This document shows, piece by piece, positions 33,558-40,935 of a DNA stretch of 64,000 nucleotides. The translations under genes and the position numbers were made by a program. This DNA comes from CBDFKU01 sp965248975 (GTDB taxonomy: Bacteria; Chloroflexota; Dehalococcoidia; Lucifugimonadales; JAGWBF01): the NCBI GenBank assembly GCA_965248975.1, contig CBDFKU010000012.1, forward strand, positions 62,001 through 126,000, in the 5' to 3' direction. Numbering within the stretch: the stretch's first letter is position 1; each line of letters begins with the position of its first letter. The notes below the pieces were generated by a model. It worked only from the letters and a program-made list of their open reading frames with translations, ran no database searches and had not been told where the DNA came from.

Positions 33558-33917
33558 TTAGGCGGTCTGGTGCTCTTGGGCGACCGACACTAGCTTCTGA
33601 AAGCCCTGGGGGTCCCTGACGGCCATGTCGGCGAGAGACTTCCTGTCGATTTCCACGTTGGCGACCTTCAGACCGTGGATGAACTGGCCGTAGGTGAGGC
33701 CCAGTTGGCGCGCAGCCGCGCCGATGCGGATGATCCATAGCTTGCGGAAATCGCCCTTTCTTTCTCGTCGGTGGCGATACGCATGGCTCCACGCGTGGAT
33801 CAGGGCTTCTTTGGCCCACTTGTAGTTTCGGTGGGAAGAGCCGTGGAATCCCCTGGCTAGGGACAGAATCTTCTTGTGTCTGCGGCGCTTGGTCACGCCG
33901 CGTTTCACCCTTGTCAA
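33558..33917 (-). CDS. rplT: 50S ribosomal protein L20
   Basis: 119 aa, the normal length: RVKRGVTKRRRHKKILSLARGFHG at the N terminus, KWAKEALIHAWSHAYRHRRERKGDFRKLWI, then LTYGQFIHGLKVANVEIDRK. L20 binds 23S rRNA early in assembly and in some bacteria represses the infC-rpmI-rplT transcript. TTG 33917 aligns with the usual start of the family. Last gene of the operon. Confidence 0.97.
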   Translation of the reverse strand: MTRVKRGVTKRRRHKKILSLARGFHGSSHRNYKWAKEALIHAWSHAYRHRRERKGDFRKLWIIRIGAAARQLGLTYGQFIHGLKVANVEIDRKSLADMAVRDPQGFQKLVSVAQEHQTA

Positions 33918-33941
33918 ATCAACGCTCCCGTAGTCAGTATT

Positions 33942-34142
33942 CTAAAAGTCGTGGGGGATGAGCCGGCTGATCCGCTTCTGGTCGCTCTGGTGCAACTCAA
34001 GCTTCCCCGAGAACTGCCTGCGCACGTTCTTCGGCTTCTTGCGGCGGAGGTGACTGCTCATCCGCTTGCGCCGCATGATCTTGCCGGTTCCCGTCACCTG
34101 GAACCTGGCTTTGGCTCCCTTGTGAGTCTTCAGCTTCGGCAT
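33942..34142 (-). CDS. rpmI: 50S ribosomal protein L35
   Basis: 66 aa, basic: MPKLKTHKGAKARFQVTGTG at the N terminus and SSHLRRKKPKNVRRQFSG in the middle, clear L35 signatures. Its first 146 bases are also read by the 3' end of infC in another frame. Twenty-four bases separate it from rplT. Confidence 0.96.
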   Translation of the reverse strand: MPKLKTHKGAKARFQVTGTGKIMRRKRMSSHLRRKKPKNVRRQFSGKLELHQSDQKRISRLIPHDF

Positions 34143-34683
34143 CGTCTACCGTTGCCACCTTCCTGTCCATTTTTTTTGCGGCCGGCGTGAGCACGATGGA
34201 CATGGCCCGGCCCTCCATGTCCGGTGGCCTCTCCAGCTTCGCCTCCTCCTGCATCTCGTCGGCAACCCGTTTGAGGAGGCTAACGCCGATCTCGCGGTGG
34301 GCCAACTCGCGGCCCCTGAAGACGACGGCGACCTTCACCTTCGATCCGTCGTCTATCAGCTCGCGGACCTTGCGGACCTTGGAGGTGAAGTCGTGGCTAC
34401 CGATGTGCGGCCGGAACCGCACTTCTCTCAACGCTGTGTTTTTCTGGGTTTTCTTGGCTTCTCGTTCTTTTTTGGAGTACAGGTAACGCAGCTTGCCGTA
34501 ATCCAGAATCCGGCAGACCGGGGGTACGGCGTTGGGAGCCACTTCCACCAGGTCAAGACCGCGCTCTCGCGCCAGGGTCATGGCCTGGGGCACCGACATG
34601 GTTCCTAGCTGTTCGCCGGATTCGGTGACTACCAGCACCTCTGGTGCACGGATTCTTTCGTTTACTCTATGTTCCTTAGGTAT
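33997..34683 (-). CDS. infC: Translation initiation factor IF-3, ATA start, overlapping rpmI
   Basis: 228 aa. IF-3 binds the 30S subunit and checks start codons. N domain KEHRVNERIRAPEVLVVTESGEQLGTM, linker GKLRYLYSKKEREAKKTQKN, C domain REVRFRPHIGSHDFTSKVRKVREL and PPDMEGRAMSIVLTPAAKK. The first canonical start (GTG 34638) would cut off the conserved VNERIRAPEV segment. The frame continues to ATA 34681-34683, with GGAGG eight bases upstream. Non-canonical AUU/AUC/AUA starts are typical of infC and allow autoregulation. The last 48 codons overprint rpmI, giving a polar tail after the normal end near residue 180. Confidence 0.92.
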   Translation of the reverse strand: MPKEHRVNERIRAPEVLVVTESGEQLGTMSVPQAMTLARERGLDLVEVAPNAVPPVCRILDYGKLRYLYSKKEREAKKTQKNTALREVRFRPHIGSHDFTSKVRKVRELIDDGSKVKVAVVFRGRELAHREIGVSLLKRVADEMQEEAKLERPPDMEGRAMSIVLTPAAKKMDRKVATVDDAEAEDSQGSQSQVPGDGNRQDHAAQADEQSPPPQEAEERAQAVLGEA

Positions 34684-34785
34684 CGCCCATGCCTCCTGGC
34701 TTGTTTTAGCCTGTTTATGCGATATATTTCGTGACTATACCACAGGAGGAAGGGCAAGTCAATTTCGGCCTATGGAGGATGGCCG

Positions 34786-36540
34786 TTATCGCCGCGATGC
34801 GAGGTCTTCCTCGAGCCGGTCGAGGAGTTGGGATACCGGCATCGGTCCCAGGTTCTCCTCACCGCGGGTCCGCACTGAAACGGTGTCCGCTTCGGCCTCC
34901 TTGTCACCGACTACCAGCATGTAGGGGATCTTCTGAAGCTGGGCGTCACGGATCTTCAGGTTCATCCGCTCTCCCCGGGAGTCCACCTCTGTCCGGTAGC
35001 CCTGCTTCCTCAGACTCTCGCTTACCTGGGCGGCGTACTCTATGTGGCGGTCCGCGATGGGTATGACCACGGCTTGCACCGGCGCCAGCCAGAACGGGAA
35101 AGCGCCGCCATAGTGCTCTATGAGGACTCCCAGGAACCGCTCCATGGAGCCCAGGATGGCTCTATGGACCATGTAGGGCCTGTGTTGCCCGCCATCGGAG
35201 CCCTGGAAGGTCAGGTCGAACCGGTCCGGCAGGTTGAAGTCGAACTGCACCGTCGTGCACTGCCAGGCCCGTCCCAGGGCGTCCCTTATCTTGATATCGA
35301 TCTTGGGACCGTAGAAGGCGCCACCGCCTTCGTCGACGTCGTACTCCAGGTCCCGGGCCGCCAGGGCCCGGGCCAGCGCCTGGGTGGCGTGGTCCCACAT
35401 CTCCGGCTCGCCTACGAACTTTTCCGGCCGGGTCGAAAGCAAGATTTCGTAATCATTGAACCCGAAGGTGTCCAAAAGCTCGAAGGTCATGTCCAGGACC
35501 CCCAGCACCTCGTCTTCCACCTGCTCCGGGCGGCAGAAGATGTGAGCGTCGTCCTGGGTGAACCCCCTGACTCGCATGAGGCCGTGGAGCACCCCGCTGC
35601 GCTCGTAGCGGTACACGGTGCCCAACTCCGCGTAGCGCAGGGGCAGCTCCCGGTAGCTGCGTAGGTCCGAGCGGTAGACCATGATGTGGAAGGGGCAGTT
35701 CATCGGTTTCATGTAGTACTCTTGCCCCTCCACGTCCATGGGGGAGTACATGCTCTCACTGTAGAAGTCCAGGTGGCCGCTGGTCTGCCACAGGCGCGAG
35801 CGTCCCACGTGGGGCGAGTAGATCACCTCGTAGCCGCGTCTGTAGTGCAGATCGTGCCAGTAGTCCTGGATTATCGTGCGCACCCGGCCGCCCTTGGGGT
35901 GCCAGATGACTAGCCCGGGGCCCACCTCTTCGTGGACGCTGAACAGGTCAAGCTGCCGTCCCAGATGTCGATGGTCGCGCTTCTCCGCCTCTTCCAGAAG
36001 CCTCAGATGCTCGTCTAGCGCCTCGGTGCTCTCGAAGGCGGTGGCGTAGATGCGCTGGAGCATGGGACGCCTCTCGTCGCCTCTCCAGTAAGCGCCCGCA
36101 ACCGAAAGAAGCTTGAAGGCGGGGATCTTGCCGGTGGACTCCACGTGGGGTCCCTGGCACAGGTCCACGAACCCGCCGTGCCTGTAGATGCTGAGGGGCT
36201 CGTCGGCGGGGATGTCGGCGATGATCTCCAGCTTGTAGGGCTGATCCTGGAAGAGCCTTCGCGCTTCCTCCCGGCCGATGGTTTCCATCTCGAAGTGGTG
36301 GTCATGGCCGATAGACTCTCGCATAAGCTCTTCGATGCGCCCTAGGTCGTCGGGGGTGAAGGGCCTGGATACTTCGAAATCGTAGTAGAACCCGTCCTCG
36401 GTGGGTGGGCCGATGCCTATCTTGGCTTCGGGGAAGAGCTGGAGCACCACGTCTGCCATGGTGTGGGCCGCCGAATGACGCATTCGGTTGAGCCACGCAG
36501 CCAGCTCCGGGTCTCTTTGGGAGGTGCTTCTTCTAGCCAT
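34786..36540 (-). CDS. thrS: Threonyl-tRNA synthetase without TGS domain
   Basis: 584 aa class II synthetase. N-terminal editing domain with RMRHSAAHTMADVVLQLFPEAKIGIGPPTEDGFYYDF and FVDLCQGPHVESTG. Catalytic core with MKPMNCPFHIMVY (zinc Cys), ELPLRYAELGTVYRYERSG (motif 2) and RPYMVHRAILGSMERFLGVLIEHYGG (motif 3 and zinc His). Anticodon-binding domain from about residue 480. The usual N-terminal TGS domain (about 60 aa) is missing; the ORF begins directly at the editing domain. Located 102 bases upstream of infC in the same direction. Confidence 0.96.
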   Translation of the reverse strand: MARRSTSQRDPELAAWLNRMRHSAAHTMADVVLQLFPEAKIGIGPPTEDGFYYDFEVSRPFTPDDLGRIEELMRESIGHDHHFEMETIGREEARRLFQDQPYKLEIIADIPADEPLSIYRHGGFVDLCQGPHVESTGKIPAFKLLSVAGAYWRGDERRPMLQRIYATAFESTEALDEHLRLLEEAEKRDHRHLGRQLDLFSVHEEVGPGLVIWHPKGGRVRTIIQDYWHDLHYRRGYEVIYSPHVGRSRLWQTSGHLDFYSESMYSPMDVEGQEYYMKPMNCPFHIMVYRSDLRSYRELPLRYAELGTVYRYERSGVLHGLMRVRGFTQDDAHIFCRPEQVEDEVLGVLDMTFELLDTFGFNDYEILLSTRPEKFVGEPEMWDHATQALARALAARDLEYDVDEGGGAFYGPKIDIKIRDALGRAWQCTTVQFDFNLPDRFDLTFQGSDGGQHRPYMVHRAILGSMERFLGVLIEHYGGAFPFWLAPVQAVVIPIADRHIEYAAQVSESLRKQGYRTEVDSRGERMNLKIRDAQLQKIPYMLVVGDKEAEADTVSVRTRGEENLGPMPVSQLLDRLEEDLASRR

Positions 36541-36629
36541 TACTTGCCTTTACGGATGTATCGGGACCTATATTATACAGCAACCGCAGTATGTTGTTGC
36601 CTAGTTCCAGGGACATCGCCAGTGCTCAG

Positions 36630-37244
36630 TTACTCCCTGAAAAGCACGGCCCGCCACTGCCTTTGCCTGGCCGCCGCCAGCATTTGACCCAGCGTCCGGG
36701 AAAGGTAGTTGGCCACCACAGTCAGTGTGAGGCCGAGGCACACTCCGACCAACGCCCAGGACTCGCCGGTAGCGATGGTGAGTATGTTGAAGAGCAGAAA
36801 GGCGACGGCCACACCGACTACCACATTCTTGATGGTTACGGCGGAAATCACGACGGGTATAAGGACAACGGCGGCCAGAGGTGGAGCCAGGGCCAACCCT
36901 ACCCCCAGGATGGTGGCTGCCCCCTTGCCGCCGCGAAAGCCCAGAAACACGGGCCATGTATGTCCCGCAACCACGGCGAAGGCGCTAGCGAAGCGGGCCC
37001 AGTCCGGGGCTCCCAGCCATAGCGGCAGGAAGACAGCGACGACTCCCTTTGACACGTCCGCCGCCAGCACGGCGACACCACCCCAAAGGCCGAGGTGCTG
37101 GTAGACGTTCAGCGCCCCGACATTGCCCGTTCCCATTGTTCTGATGTCGACGCCCTTGACTAGGCGGACAAGGAGGTAGGCCGGGGGCACGGAGCCCAAC
37201 AGATATCCCAGGAAGATGCCAAGGGCGGCCATGCCCTCTTCCAA
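36630..37244 (-). CDS. plsY: Glycerol-3-phosphate acyltransferase PlsY (copy 1)
   Basis: Membrane enzyme transferring acyl from acyl-phosphate to glycerol-3-phosphate, the first step of phospholipid synthesis. About 200 aa, five predicted helices. PlsY motifs: LLGSVPPAYLLVRLVKGVDIRTMGTGNVGALNVYQHLG (motif 1, SGN-like), GHTWPVFLGFRGGKGAATILG (motif 2, GGKG) and LTVVANYLSRT (motif 3 region). ATG 37232 is an alternative start. A related but frameshifted copy lies directly upstream. Confidence 0.92.
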   Translation of the reverse strand: MEEGMAALGIFLGYLLGSVPPAYLLVRLVKGVDIRTMGTGNVGALNVYQHLGLWGGVAVLAADVSKGVVAVFLPLWLGAPDWARFASAFAVVAGHTWPVFLGFRGGKGAATILGVGLALAPPLAAVVLIPVVISAVTIKNVVVGVAVAFLLFNILTIATGESWALVGVCLGLTLTVVANYLSRTLGQMLAAARQRQWRAVLFRE

Positions 37245-37360
37245 CTGTCACGCCTCCGGTTCTTTCAATCGGACATTACCATATCTTACCGTGCTCGGAG
37301 AGTAAAGGGTAGATAGGCTCAACATACGGGGAATTGGCCGTCCAGTGGTGGCTGCGTCAG

Positions 37361-37974
37361 CTACTCGAAAAGGAACAGGTCCGCCCAGCGCCGACTCCTG
37401 GCCGCGGCCACCGTCTGTCTCCAGGAGCGCCCGAAATAGGTGGCCGTGACGACCAGGGTAAGGGCCAGGCACAGCAGGATCTGGCTCAGCCCCTGGCCGG
37501 TGACGATTGTGAGGACGTTGAGGACGACGAACCCCACCGTGGCGCCCAGGACCAGGTTGCGGGTGAGGGCAGCCAGGGTAACCGTGGGCACGATGGCGAT
37601 CAGCGTGAGCCACGGTTGCACCGCCAGGGAGACGCCCAGTACGGTGGCCGCTCCCTTGCCGCCCCGGAAACCCAGAAACACCGGCCAGTTGTGGCCAGCC
37701 ACCACACCGAGGGCGCCGGGTAGCATCCTTGCGGTGCATCTATCACCCACATCGACATTAGGGCGGCCAGGGACCCCTTCAGGGTGTCGACCGCCAGGAC
37801 ACCGATGGCCGCTGTTGGTCCGATGCTGTGGAGGGTGTTCAGCGCACCGACGTTGCGGCTTCCTACCGTCCTGATGTCGATGCCCTTGAGCGTCCGGCCC
37901 ACGATGTAGCCCGTAGGGATGGAGCCCAGAAGGTAGGCGGAGAGTGCGGTCAGGGCGACCAGCGCCGGGTCCAA
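37361..37974 (-). pseudogene. PlsY-like gene (copy 2), frameshifted
   Basis: The first half (37974 to about 37735) reads MDPALVALTALSAYLLGSIP with motif 1 as RTVGSRNVGALN. The second half continues in another frame as GVVAGHNWPVFLGFRGGKG with motif 2, and ends at 37361. A single-base indel near 37725-37745 would restore about 204 aa colinear with copy 1. It could be a sequencing error or a decaying duplicate. Both copies share orientation, order and length, which points to a tandem duplication. Confidence 0.8.
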
Positions 37975-37995
37975 CGGGTCACGTCCTGAGGTGCT

Positions 37996-38511
37996 TCATC
38001 GCTCGGTAGGCCGCGGAAACACGTGACTGCGGGCGGCACGGGCTTCGGCGGTGACTTTCAGCTTTTCCATGTGGTCACGGATCACGCCGTCGTATTTTCT
38101 CTTGATGACCAGGACGGCGATGAGCCAGCCCATCCCAGGCAGCCATGGCACCTTGTACTCGAACCATCCCTTGTACTGCACACGGGCGCCCTCGTCCTTA
38201 TCCGACAGCAGGAACTCCTCTTCCGCCGCGCTCAGCGGCCCCTCCAGGTGGCGGAAGCCGACCCGCCGGGGTGAGTCCAGCCGGACTTCTTCTACCGTAC
38301 GGTAGACACGCCTCCCAGACCTGGTGCAGAACTCGGCGGTGATGATGTCGCCCTGACGCTCCAGCACCCTGGAGGACTCGCCGTTCTCGTCAGGCCGGTC
38401 GCCCTTTCCGCCGTTGCCATTCCCAAAAGAGGTCAGCATCTGGAAGACCATCTCCCTCGAGGCGTTGATATCCAGCTTCCGGTCCTTTAGCTTCACCTTC
38501 ATCGGCACCAT
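37996..38511 (-). CDS. SRPBCC-family protein (polyketide cyclase/START-like)
   Basis: 171 aa with the SRPBCC pattern: KLDINASREMVFQMLTSF at the N terminus, alternating strands (TAEFCTRSGRRVYRTVEEVRLDSPRRVGFRHLEGPLSAAEEEFLL), and the C-terminal helix VIKRKYDGVIRDHMEKLKVTAEAR. A residue stretch PWLPGMGWLIAVLVI is hydrophobic. Such proteins bind hydrophobic ligands; the ligand is unknown. ATG 38502 is an equally plausible start with AGGATGG upstream. First gene of the leftward plsY-thrS-infC stretch. Confidence 0.75.
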   Translation of the reverse strand: MVPMKVKLKDRKLDINASREMVFQMLTSFGNGNGGKGDRPDENGESSRVLERQGDIITAEFCTRSGRRVYRTVEEVRLDSPRRVGFRHLEGPLSAAEEEFLLSDKDEGARVQYKGWFEYKVPWLPGMGWLIAVLVIKRKYDGVIRDHMEKLKVTAEARAARSHVFPRPTER

Positions 38512-38592
38512 CCTATGGGGTCATAGGTTATCACCTAGTTGGATGCGGCACAACGATCCATGATTCGGTTCTGTCAGACCTTCCTATCGGCG

Positions 38593-38621
38593 TTGACAGC
38601 CTGAACGAGCCTGCATATAAT
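38593..38621 (+). promoter_or_regulatory. Consensus sigma-70 promoter
   Basis: TTGACA (38593-38598), exactly 17 bases, TATAAT (38616-38621): a perfect housekeeping promoter, 43 bases before the alpha/beta hydrolase gene. Confidence 0.85.
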
Positions 38622-38664
38622 TCAGCCGTCCCGGTCACTTGCTCAACGTCGGAAGGGGGCCACC

Positions 38665-39537
38665 ATGACAACAGCAAATACCTCCGTCAGACACGGTTTC
38701 GCCGACCTTCCCGAGGGACAGGTCCACTACAGGACTGCGGGAAACGGACAGCCTCTCCTGCTGCTGCACCCCAACACCTACTCCTCGGAGCTGTTCTCCT
38801 CCGTCATCCCCCTGTTCGCGGCGGCTGGGTATCGGGTCGTTGCCCCGGACAGGCTGGGCCACGGTTGGTCCGACCCCATCCCGGACCACTTCAACTTCAT
38901 CAAAGACTTCGACGAGCCCCTGCCGAGGGACCCAACCGCTCCTTACGAGGAGTTCGTCACAATCCTGGTCCAGCTGATAGACGCCCTGGGGATCCAGCGA
39001 GCCAAGATCGTAGGGCAGCACACCGGCGCCCATCTGGCCATCGAGCTTGGTGTGCTTCATCCGCAGTGGGTGGAGCGGTTGGTGCTGTTCAGCATCACCG
39101 ACTTCGCCGACGAGCAGGAGCGCCACGAGTTCGGTCGGGGCGGGGTGCCCATCGACCACAGGCCCAAGATGGATGGGTCCCATGTGGCGGAGGCGTGGAA
39201 AAGTAAGGCTGAGTGGGCCAGCCCGGCCACGACGCCCGAGATGTTGGACGCGTTGGTCATGGCCGCCCTTCAGGCCAGGCGTCCATGGCCTACCCTGGGG
39301 TCTCAGGTCATACGCTACTACCATCCCAGCAGCAGGCTGCCCCATCTGCGAGTGCCCAGTCTGATCGTCCATCCCGAGCATGACAGGGCAGCGAAATACA
39401 CCGACCAACAGAGCAAGTTGCTACCGCCAGAGGCGGGAGTAGAGGTGCGTGAGGTGTCGGACGTGGGGTCCTTCTTCGCCCTTGAGAGGCCGGCGGAGTT
39501 CGTCCGCGTGGCCACGGAGTTTCTCGACAGACCATAG
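38665..39537 (+). CDS. Alpha/beta-hydrolase fold protein lacking the usual Ser and His
   Basis: 290 aa. Fold landmarks: GQPLLLLHPNTYSSELFSSVIP (oxyanion region), YRVVAPDRLGHGWSD, and the nucleophile elbow KIVGQHTGAHLAIELG, where the GxSxG serine is replaced by His (G-Q-H-T-G). The acid loop is LIVHPEHDRA. The usual catalytic His before the last helix (GxHF) reads VGSFFALERPAEF, so that residue is Ser. A related GxHTG group of hydrolase-fold proteins exists; activity may be altered or lost. ATG 38665 follows GGAAGGGGG, and a consensus promoter precedes it. Confidence 0.83.
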   Translation: MTTANTSVRHGFADLPEGQVHYRTAGNGQPLLLLHPNTYSSELFSSVIPLFAAAGYRVVAPDRLGHGWSDPIPDHFNFIKDFDEPLPRDPTAPYEEFVTILVQLIDALGIQRAKIVGQHTGAHLAIELGVLHPQWVERLVLFSITDFADEQERHEFGRGGVPIDHRPKMDGSHVAEAWKSKAEWASPATTPEMLDALVMAALQARRPWPTLGSQVIRYYHPSSRLPHLRVPSLIVHPEHDRAAKYTDQQSKLLPPEAGVEVREVSDVGSFFALERPAEFVRVATEFLDRP

Positions 39538-39573
39538 TCTGACGAAACAAGGCCGCCCAGCACGATAAACGAG

Positions 39574-39605
39574 AGAGGGCCCGGACACTTAAGCCCGGGC
39601 CCTCT
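39574..39605. terminator. Bidirectional terminator
   Basis: Eleven-base stem AGAGGGCCCGG (39574-39584) / CCGGGCCCTCT (39595-39605) with a 10-base loop, between the convergent alpha/beta hydrolase and DinB-like genes. Confidence 0.85.
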
Positions 39606-39629
39606 GCTGTACCCCTTCTGGATGGGTTG

Positions 39630-40223
39630 TTAGGGCTTGCGCCCCAGCATTCCCAGTAGCTTGTCCTGGGTGCTGGCGCTGTCCGGAACCGAAACGGCGG
39701 CCGCGAAGATGGGCACGCCGGCCATTTCCACCTTGCGTATGTCGTCCATGTGGGGTGAGACGGCGTTGTAGATGAACTCCACCAGGTCGCCGTCAAGCTT
39801 GGTGTCCTGGCTGGAGCCCTTGGCCAGGTCCCAGCGATGGATCAGCAAGTCCACGATCGGGTTCACAAAGAACTGGCCGCCGGGCATGGGGCCGAAGGGC
39901 GTTGCCAGCTCGTTCTCCAGAGCGCCGGGGGCGGTAGCCAGCTTAAGCACCCCATCCACTCCACCGTCCAGGGCCTCTACGGCGCCATTGGAGGGAAGGG
40001 GCCCGCTCACGTCCATCGGGTTCACGTTCACGTTGCCGGCAAACACCTCGCGCACGAACCCCGTCACGTTGATGTTGTGCTTTATTAGCTGCTGAACGTT
40101 CCACAGGGAGCATGGGGTGGCATTTCCCATCTGGTCCGCTTTGACTTCTAGAAGGGTCTTGCGGAACCCCTGTGCCGCGTTCTGGTAGAGCTCGACGAGG
40201 TTGGGCATACCTTGTTGTGACAT
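39630..40223 (-). CDS. DinB/maleylpyruvate isomerase-like metal-binding protein
   Basis: 197 aa resembling the TIGR03086-type branch of the DinB/mycothiol-dependent maleylpyruvate isomerase superfamily: four-helix bundle with TPCSLWNVQQLIKHNINVTGFVREVFAG (first His ligand) and VNPIVDLLIHRWDLAKG (second His ligand and Trp-Asp), as in that family. Probably binds a divalent metal and acts in thiol-dependent chemistry; the substrate is unknown. ATG 40223 follows AAAAGGAGT. Confidence 0.8.
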   Translation of the reverse strand: MSQQGMPNLVELYQNAAQGFRKTLLEVKADQMGNATPCSLWNVQQLIKHNINVTGFVREVFAGNVNVNPMDVSGPLPSNGAVEALDGGVDGVLKLATAPGALENELATPFGPMPGGQFFVNPIVDLLIHRWDLAKGSSQDTKLDGDLVEFIYNAVSPHMDDIRKVEMAGVPIFAAAVSVPDSASTQDKLLGMLGRKP

Positions 40224-40308
40224 CTATCACTCCTTTTGGGGTGTGTATGGACAGTGATTATACAGGGTTCGTCCCAGCCGTGACTACCGGTCAGGCCGAG
40301 CTGGACCT

Positions 40309-40827
40309 TCACGGGGTGGCCGCCGCCGTCCCGAAGTACATTGCCACCACCACCAGGTCAAGAAGTCCTACCTCGTCGTCGTTATTTACGTCTGCCCTCG
40401 GATCGGACGGCGGAGAGCTGCCGAAGGCATCGCGGACAATGACCAGGTCCTCGACGTCGACTTTGCCGTCGCCATTCAGATCTCCTGGCAGATCGACGAC
40501 CAGAGGCCCCGACGTCAAGGTGGATCCGGCAGCGAAAGTGTAGCTGGGGCTGGAGGTGAGACCAACGGGCTGTGCCTGTCCCAGGGTGAGCCCGGAGGTG
40601 TAGTTGGGGGATGCTGCACTACCTCCTGCTGCCGACAGGGTTAGATGCGGCCCATCATCTGCGGTTGCCCACAGATTCCTGCCGTTGCGCCGAGGAAAGT
40701 CAATCCGTCTTGCGCCGGTCCGTGATATTAGTCGTGGTATTAGAACGTCGCGGTTGTGGCAGGCCAGTAGCGCGCCCTCACTCACCGCCGATCGGCTGTA
40801 GTGCAAGGACAGGTGTAAGAGAGTGGT
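40309..40827 (-). pseudogene. Dockerin-type repeat remnant
   Basis: The C-terminal 60 codons encode two calcium-binding repeats in dockerin I style: DLNGDGKVDVEDLVIVRDAFG and ADVNNDDEVGLLDLVVVAMYFG. Upstream is a beta-rich stretch with Ser/Thr/Gly. The open frame runs into the tRNA-Val gene without a plausible start, signal peptide or ribosome site, so this looks like the tail of a once larger secreted protein. It may still be expressed from an unseen start. Confidence 0.5.
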
Positions 40828-40900
40828 GGGCGGTAGTGGACTCGAACCACTGACCTCCGCCATGTCAAGGCGGCACTCTAACCAACTGAGCTAACCGCCC
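40828..40900 (-). tRNA. tRNA-Val (GAC)
   Basis: 73 bases folding as a full cloverleaf: acceptor GGGCGGT/ACCGCCC, D arm GCTC...GAGT, anticodon stem CCGCC/GGCGG with loop TTGACAT (anticodon GAC), T arm AGTGG/CCACT with TTCGAGT. The CCA end is not encoded. It lies 35 bases downstream of rpoC on the same strand. Confidence 0.97.
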
Positions 40901-40935
40901 AAGTCAGCCCTGGGTCGTGGCCGGACAAGTTGGGG

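Noticed and set aside
36541..36629. T-box leader for thrS
   Set aside because: Only about 90 bases to the next gene; no specifier stem or T-box sequence seen.
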